Shown piece after piece: positions 19,497 to 27,702 of a stretch of DNA of 64,000 nt (its first letter is position 1; each line of letters starts with the position of its first letter). The notes under the pieces are model-generated. The model saw only the letters and a program-made list of their open reading frames with translations, did no database searches and was not told the origin of the DNA. The DNA lies in assembly GCF_000429965.1 (NCBI RefSeq), contig NZ_KE387006.1:1142-65141 (forward strand), in the 5' to 3' direction. The DNA is from Desulfogranum mediterraneum DSM 13871 (GTDB lineage: Bacteria > Desulfobacterota > Desulfobulbia > Desulfobulbales > Desulfobulbaceae). The translations under genes and the position numbers were made by a program.

Positions 19497-20543
19497 ATGG
19501 CAAAAAAAGAACAGCTCATCACCGGGGTCGATATCGGCTCCCACGCCGTGAAAATCTGCCAGCTCCAGAAGGCCGGCAAAGGCTATAAACTGCTTGCCGT
19601 GGGCAGCAGCACCCTTCCCCCCGGGGTGGTCGAGGACGGGGTCCTGCAGGAACCGGAGGTGGTTGGCAAGGTCATCGCTGCACTCTTCAAGAACCTGAAA
19701 ATCAAAAACCCCAAGGTGGGGATCTCCATCTCAGGATATTCGGTCATCGTCAAGAAGATCAACCTGGAGTACATGAGTGACGAGGAGCTCAGCGAATACA
19801 TCAGCGCTGAAGCCGAGCAGTATATCCCCTTTGATATCCATGACGTCTATCTCGATTTCCAAAAGCTCCCCAGCTCCAGTCAAGAAAATGACAGAAGCGA
19901 TATCATGCTGGTGGCCGCCAAGAAGGAGGTCATTGATGATTACCTGCTGATGCTCAAGGAACAGAAGCTCAAGCCGGTGCTGGTGGATGTGGACGGCTTT
20001 GCCCTGGAAAATATCTGGGAGGAGATGTCAGGGAATGGGGAGAATATCGCCCTGGTTGATATCGGGGCATCCAAGATGAACATCAACATCATCTCCGAAG
20101 GGGTCAGTGTCCTGGCCAGAGACATCGTGGTGGGCAGTAACCAGCTCACCGATCAACTGGTCAATGCCCTGGATATCGAAGAGGAAGAGGCCGAAAAAAT
20201 TAAACTGGGCATGACATCTGCAGAAGAGCACCAGGAGACGGTGGAAGAGATCTTCACCCAGACCTGCACCCAGTGGGTCCTGGAGATCAAGAAGGCCATC
20301 GACCTTTACCAGGCCAACAATCCGGACAAACCGCTCAAGGCCCTGATCCTCAGCGGGGGCGGTGCCAAGGTGAAAGGTTTAACAGCATATATCGGCAGGG
20401 AAACAGGATTGGATGTGATCCTGTTCAATCCCTTTGAAGCGATGATCGTGGATGAGAAAAAAATCGATCGTCAATATCTTGACTCAATTGCCCCTGAGAT
20501 GGCCATTGCCGCCGGCCTGGCCATCCGACAGGCAGCCTTCTAA
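19497..20543 (+). CDS. pilM: Type IV pilus assembly protein PilM
   Basis: A 348-residue actin-like cytoplasmic protein of the pilus inner-membrane platform. The N-terminus has GVDIGSHAVKICQL (phosphate-1 loop), ALVDIGASKMNINI near residue 182 gives the second nucleotide loop, and ALILSGGGAKVKGL near 281 the adenosine motif, all as in PilM/FtsA-like ATPases. PilM binds the cytoplasmic tail of PilN. It is the first of seven closely spaced plus-strand genes; pilN begins 6 bp later. Confidence 0.95.
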   Translation: MAKKEQLITGVDIGSHAVKICQLQKAGKGYKLLAVGSSTLPPGVVEDGVLQEPEVVGKVIAALFKNLKIKNPKVGISISGYSVIVKKINLEYMSDEELSEYISAEAEQYIPFDIHDVYLDFQKLPSSSQENDRSDIMLVAAKKEVIDDYLLMLKEQKLKPVLVDVDGFALENIWEEMSGNGENIALVDIGASKMNINIISEGVSVLARDIVVGSNQLTDQLVNALDIEEEEAEKIKLGMTSAEEHQETVEEIFTQTCTQWVLEIKKAIDLYQANNPDKPLKALILSGGGAKVKGLTAYIGRETGLDVILFNPFEAMIVDEKKIDRQYLDSIAPEMAIAAGLAIRQAAF

Positions 20544-20549
20544 GCAGCC

Positions 20550-21137
20550 ATGATCTATATCAATCTCTTACCTGTTCGAGAAATCAGGCGACGCAATGCA
20601 GCCAAAAGACAGATCTTTAGCCTGGCCGCTGCCCTGCTGGCGCTCCTTGGAATCCTGGCCCTGTTTGCCGTGCTCCAGGCCACAACCATCAGCCAACGTG
20701 AAGACAGCCTGAACGACCTGCAGAAAAAAAGGCAGGAGTACAACAAGGAACTCAACAAGATCAAACAGATAGAGCGGGACAAGAAGGTGCTCGAGACCAG
20801 GATCAAGGTGATCGACAACCTGAAGAACTCCTCCTCGCTGACCGTGCATGCCCTGGACGAGGTGGCCAACATCACCCCTTCCAAGCGCCTCTGGCTGACC
20901 AGCCTCACCCAGAGCGGGACCAGCCTCAAGCTGGCGGGTATAGCCCTGGACAACAGGACCATCGCCAAATATATGGACGACCTCAAGGGTTCTCCCTATA
21001 TTCAGCAGGTGAGCCTGGCAAGTTCTTCCCTGAAGGCCTTTGCAGGCAGAAATCTGAAGGCTTTTTCTATTTCCTGTTCCGTTGCCGTACCCAAGGCTAA
21101 GGCTAAGGCTAAGGCTACTCCACCGAAAACGAAATAA
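20550..21137 (+). CDS. pilN: Type IV pilus assembly protein PilN
   Basis: A 195-residue bitopic inner-membrane protein. The conserved cytoplasmic INLLPVREI (residues 3-12) is the segment that binds PilM. A membrane helix (about 24-44), a coiled coil rich in Lys/Glu/Gln (about 50-90) and a ferredoxin-like periplasmic domain follow. The tail has a small KAKAKAKA repeat before the stop. PilN pairs with PilO and the genes are adjacent (15 bp). Confidence 0.93.
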   Translation: MIYINLLPVREIRRRNAAKRQIFSLAAALLALLGILALFAVLQATTISQREDSLNDLQKKRQEYNKELNKIKQIERDKKVLETRIKVIDNLKNSSSLTVHALDEVANITPSKRLWLTSLTQSGTSLKLAGIALDNRTIAKYMDDLKGSPYIQQVSLASSSLKAFAGRNLKAFSISCSVAVPKAKAKAKATPPKTK

Positions 21138-21152
21138 TCACAGGCTCGAGCT

Positions 21153-21797
21153 ATGGCTGCTGGTACGATCACGACCCAATTCACGACCTTTGTTGATGAA
21201 AAATACATCCCCCTTGAATCCAAGGTCAAGGTTGGCATAGCGGTGGCCCTGTTGGCGCTGCCCCTGGCCCTCTGTTATTTTCTCCTCTTTCAGCCCAACA
21301 GTGAAGCCATTGCCGGCCTGGAGCAAAAGATTACCAGGGCGGAGCAGGATCTGGCCAAGGCCAGGAAAGTCGCCAGCGACCTGCCCAGATATCAGAAGGA
21401 ACTGGAACAGATCCGAGCGAAATTTGACGAGACCGCAGTAATCCTACCCAAGAGCCAGGAGATACCGGAGCTGTTACGAAATATTTCCGACCGCGGCAGG
21501 AGTGCGGGGCTGGACTTTCTCTCCTTTAAACCGGGTGCTGAAACGCCCAGGGACTTTTATGCAGAGATCCCCATCGATATCTCCACCAAGGGACCCTATC
21601 ACAACATGGGTTTTTTCCTGGACCAGGTCAGCAAGCTGGAACGACTGGTCACGGTGAACAACATCAAGATGGGAGCGCCTAAAAAGGAGGGGGGTGAGAT
21701 GCTGCTCAACTCGACCTGCCGGCTGATCACCTACCGCTTCACCAACACCAAGCTTCCCTCGGAGAAGGACAACAAGGGCAAGAAGAAACGACGATAA
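21153..21797 (+). CDS. pilO: Type IV pilus assembly protein PilO
   Basis: A 214-residue inner-membrane protein with one helix at about residues 28-47, a coiled coil (about 53-95) and a periplasmic ferredoxin-like domain with LPKSQEIPELLRNISDRG and the ISTKGPYHNMGFFLDQVSKL region typical of PilO. It forms the alignment complex with PilN and PilP. The C-terminus ends in a Lys/Arg-rich run. It lies between pilN and pilP. Confidence 0.92.
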   Translation: MAAGTITTQFTTFVDEKYIPLESKVKVGIAVALLALPLALCYFLLFQPNSEAIAGLEQKITRAEQDLAKARKVASDLPRYQKELEQIRAKFDETAVILPKSQEIPELLRNISDRGRSAGLDFLSFKPGAETPRDFYAEIPIDISTKGPYHNMGFFLDQVSKLERLVTVNNIKMGAPKKEGGEMLLNSTCRLITYRFTNTKLPSEKDNKGKKKRR

Positions 21798-21820
21798 CAA
21801 CCTCAGAGAACCCCGACACC

Positions 21821-22348
21821 ATGCAGCTAACAAAAAACGGCATATATACGACCTGCTCGCCGCTCTTCCTGGCCCTGTTGCTCGCTTTTTTCCAGGGTGC
21901 CCCCCCCTGTCAGGCCCAGGAGGTGCTTGAGCCTGCCGCCCCCCTGGAGGTGGACTCCAAAGAAACGGTCAAGACCTTCGAATACACCATAGAAGGCCGA
22001 CCCGATCCGTTCGTCCCCTTTATCTCCCCGAAGGCGACCACTGCCAAGCCTCTGGACCCCAATGAAATCGTTGAAGAGGATGTGGTGCTCAGCGGGATGC
22101 AGCTCTTTGAGCCCGGCCAGCTCACCCTGGTGGCCATCATGATGACCGAGGGGACCCCCCTGGCCATGGTGGAAGATGTGACCGGCAAGGGCTATATCCT
22201 CCGGCAGGGCATCCTCATCGGCAGAAGGGGGGTGGTCAGCGAGATCCTGCCCACGGCCGTACAGATCACCGAAACAGCCCAAACCAGGGCTGGCAAAAAG
22301 GTTTACTCTACGATTACGATGAAATTAAATAAAGAGGGAGACGAATAA
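21821..22348 (+). CDS. pilP: Type IV pilus assembly protein PilP
   Basis: A 175-residue periplasmic protein with an N-terminal export signal (about residues 1-33). No classical lipobox is obvious, although a cysteine is present (PPCQA). The PilP core is clear: YTIEGRPDPFVPFI, then LTLVAIMM, AMVEDVTGKGYILRQG and IGRRGVVSEIL. PilP links the PilN/PilO platform to the outer-membrane secretin. Only 2 bp separate it from the next gene. Confidence 0.92.
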   Translation: MQLTKNGIYTTCSPLFLALLLAFFQGAPPCQAQEVLEPAAPLEVDSKETVKTFEYTIEGRPDPFVPFISPKATTAKPLDPNEIVEEDVVLSGMQLFEPGQLTLVAIMMTEGTPLAMVEDVTGKGYILRQGILIGRRGVVSEILPTAVQITETAQTRAGKKVYSTITMKLNKEGDE

Positions 22349-22350
22349 AC

Positions 22351-24219
22351 ATGTACCATTTTTCTTTCCCAGCCCAAGGACGCCTTGGTGTACGCAGGAT
22401 CAGCCGCTTGGCATGCCTTTGTCTCATGGGCCTCTCCTTGCTGGCAGCTCAGGCCATGGCTGCCGAAGAGCCGTCCACCCAGATCACCGAAGTGAGTGGC
22501 AACAGAGACAACTCGGCCATTGCCATCCGGATCTCCGCCGATGCGCCTCCAACCTTTACCAGCTACGAGTTGTTTAACCCGGCCCGCATTGTCCTGGATA
22601 TCGCCGAGGCCGTTCTCAGCCCGGGGTTACAGCCGAAACTGGCCCCAGAGCTGGGCCTGGAACTCAGCACCCGCCAACTCAGCGACGCCAACCCGGCCAT
22701 GCTCCGCTTCGAGTTCACCCTCGCCCGGTCGCTCCCCTTCAGCACCCGTCAGCACGGCAATGACATTATCCTGACCATAGGCCAGGGGGCAGACAGCGCA
22801 GCCGGGACGCCCACTGCGAGCGCAGCTCCGGAACTCCTGCTCAACGACATCAGCGTCACCACCAGCCCCGGGAAGACCACGGTTCGCCTCCAGGCCAACG
22901 GTGAGCTCAAGGAGTACAGCTACGATGTCCTGGACAGCGAGGGAACCACCCCGGCCAGGATGTATATCGATATCAACAACATCTCCGGCGACAGCCTGCT
23001 CCAGGAGCAGATCGTCGGCACCACCCTGACTCGTATCCGGGTGGCCCGAAGAGGCTCCGGCCTGCGCCTGGTCTTTGACTCTGCCTCAGACCAGCTCTTC
23101 CCCTTTACGGTGCAACCGGTGGCCAATGGCCTGGAGATCGTCATCGACGAGCCCCAGGAGGTGGATCAGGTATCCAGCCTGATCAGCGAACAGAGCTCCA
23201 TCGAAAGCCAGCTACCCGATGTGGATCCCCTGGCCAGGAGACTCTCCCCCCAGGCCACGGCCAAGCAGATGGAAGATGCCTTCAACTTCTCCGGCTACAA
23301 CAAGGAACGGATCACGGTGGACTTCTACAAGATCGACCTCCACAACGTCTTCCGCCTCTTTCGTGAGGTCAGCGGGATCAACATCGTGGTGGACGAGGGG
23401 GTCTCCGGCTCCCTCACCCTGGCCCTGGACGATGTGCCCTGGGACTTTGCCCTGGACATCATCCTCAACCTCAAAGACCTAACCAAGGAAGAACGGTTCA
23501 ATACCCTGGTGATCCTGCCCAAGAGCAAGTCCTTTGCCTGGCCCAAGCAGGCGGAGAACAACATCACCTTTGAAACCAACATCGAGGTCGCCGAACAGGA
23601 GGCCCTGATTATCCGCCAGCAAAAGAGCCTCTCCAAGGAAGTGATCCAGGCCAAGCAGCTGATCGCCGAGGCCAGAAAGGCGGAAAAGAGTGAAAACTAT
23701 GAGATAGCGGTCTCCATGTATGAACAGGCCCTGGTCAAATGGCCGGAAAACAGTAACCTGGCCAACCGGATCGCCTCGACCTACCTGGTTCGCCTCCGCC
23801 AGAATGCCAAGGCCGCCTTTTATGCCAGAAAGGCCCTGGCCGCAGACCCGGAAAACAGTGGTGCCGCCCTGAACGCTGCCATTGCCCTGGCCAACATGCA
23901 GGAGAAAAAGCAGGCCGTGGAATACTTTGACCAGAGTATCAGCACCGACCAGCCCAGCCGCGAGGCACTCCTGAGCTATGCGGTCTTCAGTGAAGAGCAG
24001 GAGGAGTTTGCCGGCGCCCTGGTCCTGCTGAGTCGCCATGATGAGCTGTATGGCCAGACCCTCAACTCCATGATCGCCACGGCCCGCATCTTCGACAAGA
24101 TGGGAGACCATGCCTTGGCCACGGACAAGTATCAGGCCATCCTCTTTGCCGGCTTTCGCATCCCGCCGGACCTGGCCAAATATATCAAGACTCGTATAAC
24201 TCTCAAACCGACCATGTAA
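22351..24219 (+). CDS. PilQ-like N-terminal half: AMIN-AMIN-STN fused to TPR repeats, no secretin barrel
   Basis: A 622-residue exported protein. After a signal peptide (about 1-38) come two AMIN domains (about 44-140 and 155-270; AMIN domains of PilQ bind peptidoglycan), then a PilQ-type STN/N0 domain (about 318-385, with DLHNVFRLFREVSGINIVVD and DVPWDFALDIIL). In ordinary PilQ a secretin barrel would follow. Here the chain continues with tetratricopeptide repeats (about 410-600, with YEIAVSMYEQAL and AKAAFYARKALAADPEN). The barrel is encoded by the next gene, 33 bp downstream. I infer that the two proteins together replace PilQ, this one as a peptidoglycan-anchored scaffold for secretin assembly. 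Confidence 0.85.
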   Translation: MYHFSFPAQGRLGVRRISRLACLCLMGLSLLAAQAMAAEEPSTQITEVSGNRDNSAIAIRISADAPPTFTSYELFNPARIVLDIAEAVLSPGLQPKLAPELGLELSTRQLSDANPAMLRFEFTLARSLPFSTRQHGNDIILTIGQGADSAAGTPTASAAPELLLNDISVTTSPGKTTVRLQANGELKEYSYDVLDSEGTTPARMYIDINNISGDSLLQEQIVGTTLTRIRVARRGSGLRLVFDSASDQLFPFTVQPVANGLEIVIDEPQEVDQVSSLISEQSSIESQLPDVDPLARRLSPQATAKQMEDAFNFSGYNKERITVDFYKIDLHNVFRLFREVSGINIVVDEGVSGSLTLALDDVPWDFALDIILNLKDLTKEERFNTLVILPKSKSFAWPKQAENNITFETNIEVAEQEALIIRQQKSLSKEVIQAKQLIAEARKAEKSENYEIAVSMYEQALVKWPENSNLANRIASTYLVRLRQNAKAAFYARKALAADPENSGAALNAAIALANMQEKKQAVEYFDQSISTDQPSREALLSYAVFSEEQEEFAGALVLLSRHDELYGQTLNSMIATARIFDKMGDHALATDKYQAILFAGFRIPPDLAKYIKTRITLKPTM

Positions 24220-24252
24220 ACGGGCTGTAGACTGAATCTGAGGAAAAACCCT

Positions 24253-25929
24253 ATGAAGTTAGTGAAATGTTCATTGGCACTGGTTCTGTTGTTATCGATC
24301 ATTGCTCTCTCCGCCTGTGCCAACAAGGACACGGCTGAGCAGATGCCTCCAGCGGAGGCCCCTCCTGCAGTTGAGGCAGCGGTTCCACCGCCGCCCCCTC
24401 AGCCGGAGCAGCTCCCGGTCAGGTTTCAGACCCCTGGCTACATCACCGCAGAGCAACAGGCCGGCGAGGCCCTGGAAGAAGAGCTGGATGAGTACCAGCT
24501 CAAGGTGGGCGCCACCATCAGGTCCTCTGCCGGTCCCCAGCCCCTGTGGGATATCCTCAACCGTCTGGCCGGGCTCAAGGGCATGAGCGTCAGCTGGGCC
24601 AGTGATGTGGACCAGAATGTGCTGGTGGATGTCAACATCGCGGCTGAGGATGACTTCTTCACCGCCATCGACAACCTGCTCCGCCAAGTGGACTACTTCC
24701 AGGAGGTAGAGCACAACACCATTGTCGTCCGGTACCGGGAGACCAAGAAGTTTTACATCTCCATCCCCTACATGAAGGGGACCTACACCTCCACCGTGGG
24801 CGGCAACTATCTCACCGACCGGGACGCGGCCTCCGGCACCGAGGGTACGGTGAAGATCACCAGCGACGAGAACGAGTTCGATGTCTGGGAAAATGTTCAG
24901 GCCAACCTGCAGATGATCATGCAGCAGTGGGCCACGGTGACCAACGAGCCCGAGGCCGAAGAGGCTGAAGCGGCTGCCGAGGATGAGGCAGCCCCGACTG
25001 CCCAGGCCACCCGGCGGATGGCCAGCGGCGGCTCCTACTATACCGTGGACAGATCCGTTGGCCTGATCACGGTCACCGCCCCGCGCCCCCTGTTGGAGAA
25101 AATGGAGCTCTATATCGACAACCTCAAGAAGGAACTCTATCGCCAGGTGGTGATCGAGGCCAAGATCATCGAGGTCTTTCTCCAGGACAACTCCCGGATC
25201 GGCCTGGACTGGAGCCAGGTGCTGAAGAACTTCAGCGTCGGCGGGACCACCTTTTTCGGCACCTCCGGCAGCGGCGGCGACGGCCAGGTCTACCCCTGGA
25301 TCCCGGCGGTGGGCGATGCCGACTCGGTGACCACCTTTGTCAGCAAGATCACCCTCACCCCGGCCAACTTCACGGTAATGCTCAACGCCCTCAACGAACA
25401 GGGCGATGCCAACGTGCTCTCCAACCCCAAACTGACCGTGCTCAACGGCCAGCCGGCCCTGATCAGCGTTGGCCGTGATATCGCCTACATCAAGACCGTA
25501 TCCAGGAACGTGGACTCAGGCAGCGGCTCCACCCTGACCACGGTGACCTATACCGCCGAGGTGGACAACGTGGTCGAAGGCGTGGCCCTGGGCGTGGTAG
25601 CCTCCATTGTGGACGATCACAAGGTGATCCTCCACCTCACCCCGGTGACCACGGACCTGATCGAAGATCCCATCGAGTACCGCACCTTTGGAGAGGGGCT
25701 TGAAGTGGGCCTGCCCCGGGTGGGTATCCGGGAGATGTCCACCATGGTCGAGGTGGACAACGGCGAGATGCTGGTCATCGGCGGCCTCATCGATGAGGTG
25801 GAACGGACCGAAGGAAGCTTTGCCCCCATCGTCGGAGAGATTCCGGTGATCAAGTACCTCTTCGGGGTGGAAGAGAAGATCAAGGAAAAACGAGAGCTGG
25901 TCATCCTGCTCACCCCCAAGATCATATGA
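24253..25929 (+). CDS. Lipoprotein secretin of the pilus machine (MshL/PilQ-like)
   Basis: A 558-residue outer-membrane secretin. A lipoprotein signal peptide ends in the lipobox LSAC (Cys 21), followed by a Pro-rich stretch, an N0/N1-like region (about 70-170), a low-complexity acidic insert (about 235-250) and the secretin barrel domain (about 345-558). The barrel carries VLSNPKLTVLNGQPA, VEGVALGVVASI, the lip region EVDNGEMLVIGGLI and the terminal LVILLTPKII. The lipobox and absence of AMIN domains make it closer to MshL-type secretins than to PilQ. It most likely forms the pore through which the pilus emerges. Confidence 0.9.
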   Translation: MKLVKCSLALVLLLSIIALSACANKDTAEQMPPAEAPPAVEAAVPPPPPQPEQLPVRFQTPGYITAEQQAGEALEEELDEYQLKVGATIRSSAGPQPLWDILNRLAGLKGMSVSWASDVDQNVLVDVNIAAEDDFFTAIDNLLRQVDYFQEVEHNTIVVRYRETKKFYISIPYMKGTYTSTVGGNYLTDRDAASGTEGTVKITSDENEFDVWENVQANLQMIMQQWATVTNEPEAEEAEAAAEDEAAPTAQATRRMASGGSYYTVDRSVGLITVTAPRPLLEKMELYIDNLKKELYRQVVIEAKIIEVFLQDNSRIGLDWSQVLKNFSVGGTTFFGTSGSGGDGQVYPWIPAVGDADSVTTFVSKITLTPANFTVMLNALNEQGDANVLSNPKLTVLNGQPALISVGRDIAYIKTVSRNVDSGSGSTLTTVTYTAEVDNVVEGVALGVVASIVDDHKVILHLTPVTTDLIEDPIEYRTFGEGLEVGLPRVGIREMSTMVEVDNGEMLVIGGLIDEVERTEGSFAPIVGEIPVIKYLFGVEEKIKEKRELVILLTPKII

Positions 25930-25973
25930 ACCCAGTGCATATACAATCTATCCAGAACAACAGGAGAAATGGA

Positions 25974-26996
25974 ATGAAGTACAGTCGCTATCTGCTGATT
26001 GGTTTGCTTGCGCTTCTTCTCGGAGGTTGCGGAACAACCGTGAAAGAATCGTTAAAGGTGCAGCCGGCGCTCAAGAGCCCGGTCGGTGCCGACAAAACCG
26101 TAGTCATCCTTCCATTTGCTGACTATTCCTATGCCGACAACCTGGACAGTGCCTACCGGCGCAGCCTCTATGTCACCGAGAACCTCACCGACCAGCTGGT
26201 CCAGAACAGCTTCCACCTGCCGGTACAGGAGGACGTCTTCCTCTACCTGGTCAACCAGAACATCATCGATGTGGTGGCCTACGAGAAGAAGAAGACCTCC
26301 ATGCTGGAAGATGAGCTGCAAGATGAGTGGTCTGCCGAGATGAAGCAGCACCTCCAACACTACATCGACCTCACCAAGCGACGGAGCAACAACGCTCCGG
26401 TGCTGGAGAGCCCGGGCACCCATGGCCTCAGCCAGCAGGAGGTGGTCAAGATCGGTCGTCACTTCTCCGCCGACTACATCCTCAGGGGGCGGATCATCCA
26501 GTTCAAGGAGCGCCAGGACCCCTCCTGGGCGCCCTGGAAAAAGGGTGTGATCGGTTTTGTCACCGGGGTAACCAACCAGATCGCCTTTGGCCAGGCCGAT
26601 GCCGACAAGTATGACAACTGGGGCAACATGATCGCCGGCGGTACCTACGGGGCCCTGTTCGGCGACCGTTCCGCCAACTGGCCCTATACCGGCGATGCAG
26701 ACCAGAGCATCTTCGGGGTCTCCGGCGGCCAGATGGGCAACACCATCGTCTGGGGCGCCATCGGCGCCGGCCTGGGCCACATGGCCCACAAGACCGGCAA
26801 GATTCCCCAGGCCGTGGTCCAGCTGCGGGTCTGGGTCCAGGATGCCTATAACGGTGACGTGGTCTGGACCAACCGGATCGATGTCAAGGTCTCTCCGGAA
26901 ACCGTGCTGGCCGACTACCAGTATGATGCCCTCTTTGAGGAGGCCACGGAAAAGGCGGTCTCCACCCTGATCGGAGACTTCACCGCCACCCTCTAA
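25974..26996 (+). CDS. Lipoprotein of unknown function at the end of the pilus operon
   Basis: A 340-residue predicted lipoprotein (LLLGGC lipobox, Cys 20). VVILPFADYSYADN near residue 42, followed by TDQLVQNSF and a later ADYILRGRIIQF, resembles the CsgG/TolB-N type of fold, but I would not assign a family from this. A Gly-rich central stretch (about 200-270) could be membrane-inserting or a flexible loop. The end (VVWTNRIDVKVSPETVLADYQYDALFEEATEKA) again recalls CsgG-like lipoproteins. I chose the ATG at 25974, with AGGAGA upstream, over an upstream in-frame ATG at 25926 that overlaps the secretin stop. It is the last gene before a terminator, suggesting a role in the pilus or its outer-membrane pore. 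Confidence 0.75.
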   Translation: MKYSRYLLIGLLALLLGGCGTTVKESLKVQPALKSPVGADKTVVILPFADYSYADNLDSAYRRSLYVTENLTDQLVQNSFHLPVQEDVFLYLVNQNIIDVVAYEKKKTSMLEDELQDEWSAEMKQHLQHYIDLTKRRSNNAPVLESPGTHGLSQQEVVKIGRHFSADYILRGRIIQFKERQDPSWAPWKKGVIGFVTGVTNQIAFGQADADKYDNWGNMIAGGTYGALFGDRSANWPYTGDADQSIFGVSGGQMGNTIVWGAIGAGLGHMAHKTGKIPQAVVQLRVWVQDAYNGDVVWTNRIDVKVSPETVLADYQYDALFEEATEKAVSTLIGDFTATL

Positions 26997-27025
26997 GCGC
27001 TGCTCCTGCAGGAGCCGTCTTGGAT

Positions 27026-27064
27026 AAAAAAAAGGGTTGCCCTTCAGGGCAACCCTTTTTTTGT
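27026..27064. terminator. Bidirectional intrinsic terminator
   Basis: An 11-bp stem AAGGGTTGCCC/GGGCAACCCTT with a TTCA loop is flanked by a run of A on the left and T on the right. It therefore works in both directions, closing the plus-strand pilus operon and the minus-strand secB transcript. Confidence 0.93.
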
Positions 27065-27089
27065 TTGCTGCTGATCAGCCCCTCCTCCC

Positions 27090-27554
27090 TCAGGAGTCCT
27101 TCTGCTGACGCTGGGCATTGTCGTAGAGGGCCACGAAGTTGATGGGCTCCATCAGAAAGGGCATAAAGCCACCATCCACCGAGACCTGACTGACGATCTG
27201 GCGGGTAAAGGGAAAGAGCATCAGGGGACAGTCCACGGCCAGGACCCTGGGCAGGTGCTCCTCGGGGATATTCTTGAGCAGAAAGACGGCGGCATGCTCG
27301 ATCTCGATGATGAACATCACCTTGTCATCGCTCTTCTTATCCAGCACCTTGGCGGTGATGGCCAGGGCGACCTCGTGGTGATCGTCATCGATCTTGGTAT
27401 TCTTGATCTGCATGTTGAAATCCACCTTGGGCTCCTGGCCCTGCTCCAGAAAGATACCGGGCGCATTGGGGCTTTCAAAGGAGAGATCCTTGATGTACAT
27501 CTTCTGCATCCGAAAGACCGGTGCATCCTGCTGGTTGTTCTCTTGCTCTGCCAT
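27090..27554 (-). CDS. secB: Protein-export chaperone SecB
   Basis: A 154-residue cytoplasmic chaperone of normal length that keeps preproteins unfolded for SecA. YIKDLSFESPNAP (about residues 20-32), the conserved CPLMLFPFTRQIVS helix (about 110-123) and GGFMPFLMEPINFVALY are present. The ATG at 27554 follows AAGGAC. It ends 26 bp from a shared terminator. SecB here sits outside any sec cluster, although secG and lepB are also in the window. Confidence 0.95.
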   Translation of the reverse strand: MAEQENNQQDAPVFRMQKMYIKDLSFESPNAPGIFLEQGQEPKVDFNMQIKNTKIDDDHHEVALAITAKVLDKKSDDKVMFIIEIEHAAVFLLKNIPEEHLPRVLAVDCPLMLFPFTRQIVSQVSVDGGFMPFLMEPINFVALYDNAQRQQKDS

Positions 27555-27702
27555 GTTCTGTCCTTGTTAATTGAAAGTAAAAGGAAACCCTGCAAGGGGC
27601 TCCCCTGGAATTGTTCCTCTGCCTCCCCAGGCTTTGGGGAGGCGTATCCAGATGCTATCCCCCTACCTTAACAGGGAAAGGGGCTGGGGCAAATTGAAAA
27701 AA

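Noticed and set aside
27621-27643. GCCTCCCC/GGGGAGGC hairpin as uvrA terminator
   Set aside because: Perfect 8-bp stem but no T-run on the minus strand; noted as a hairpin only.
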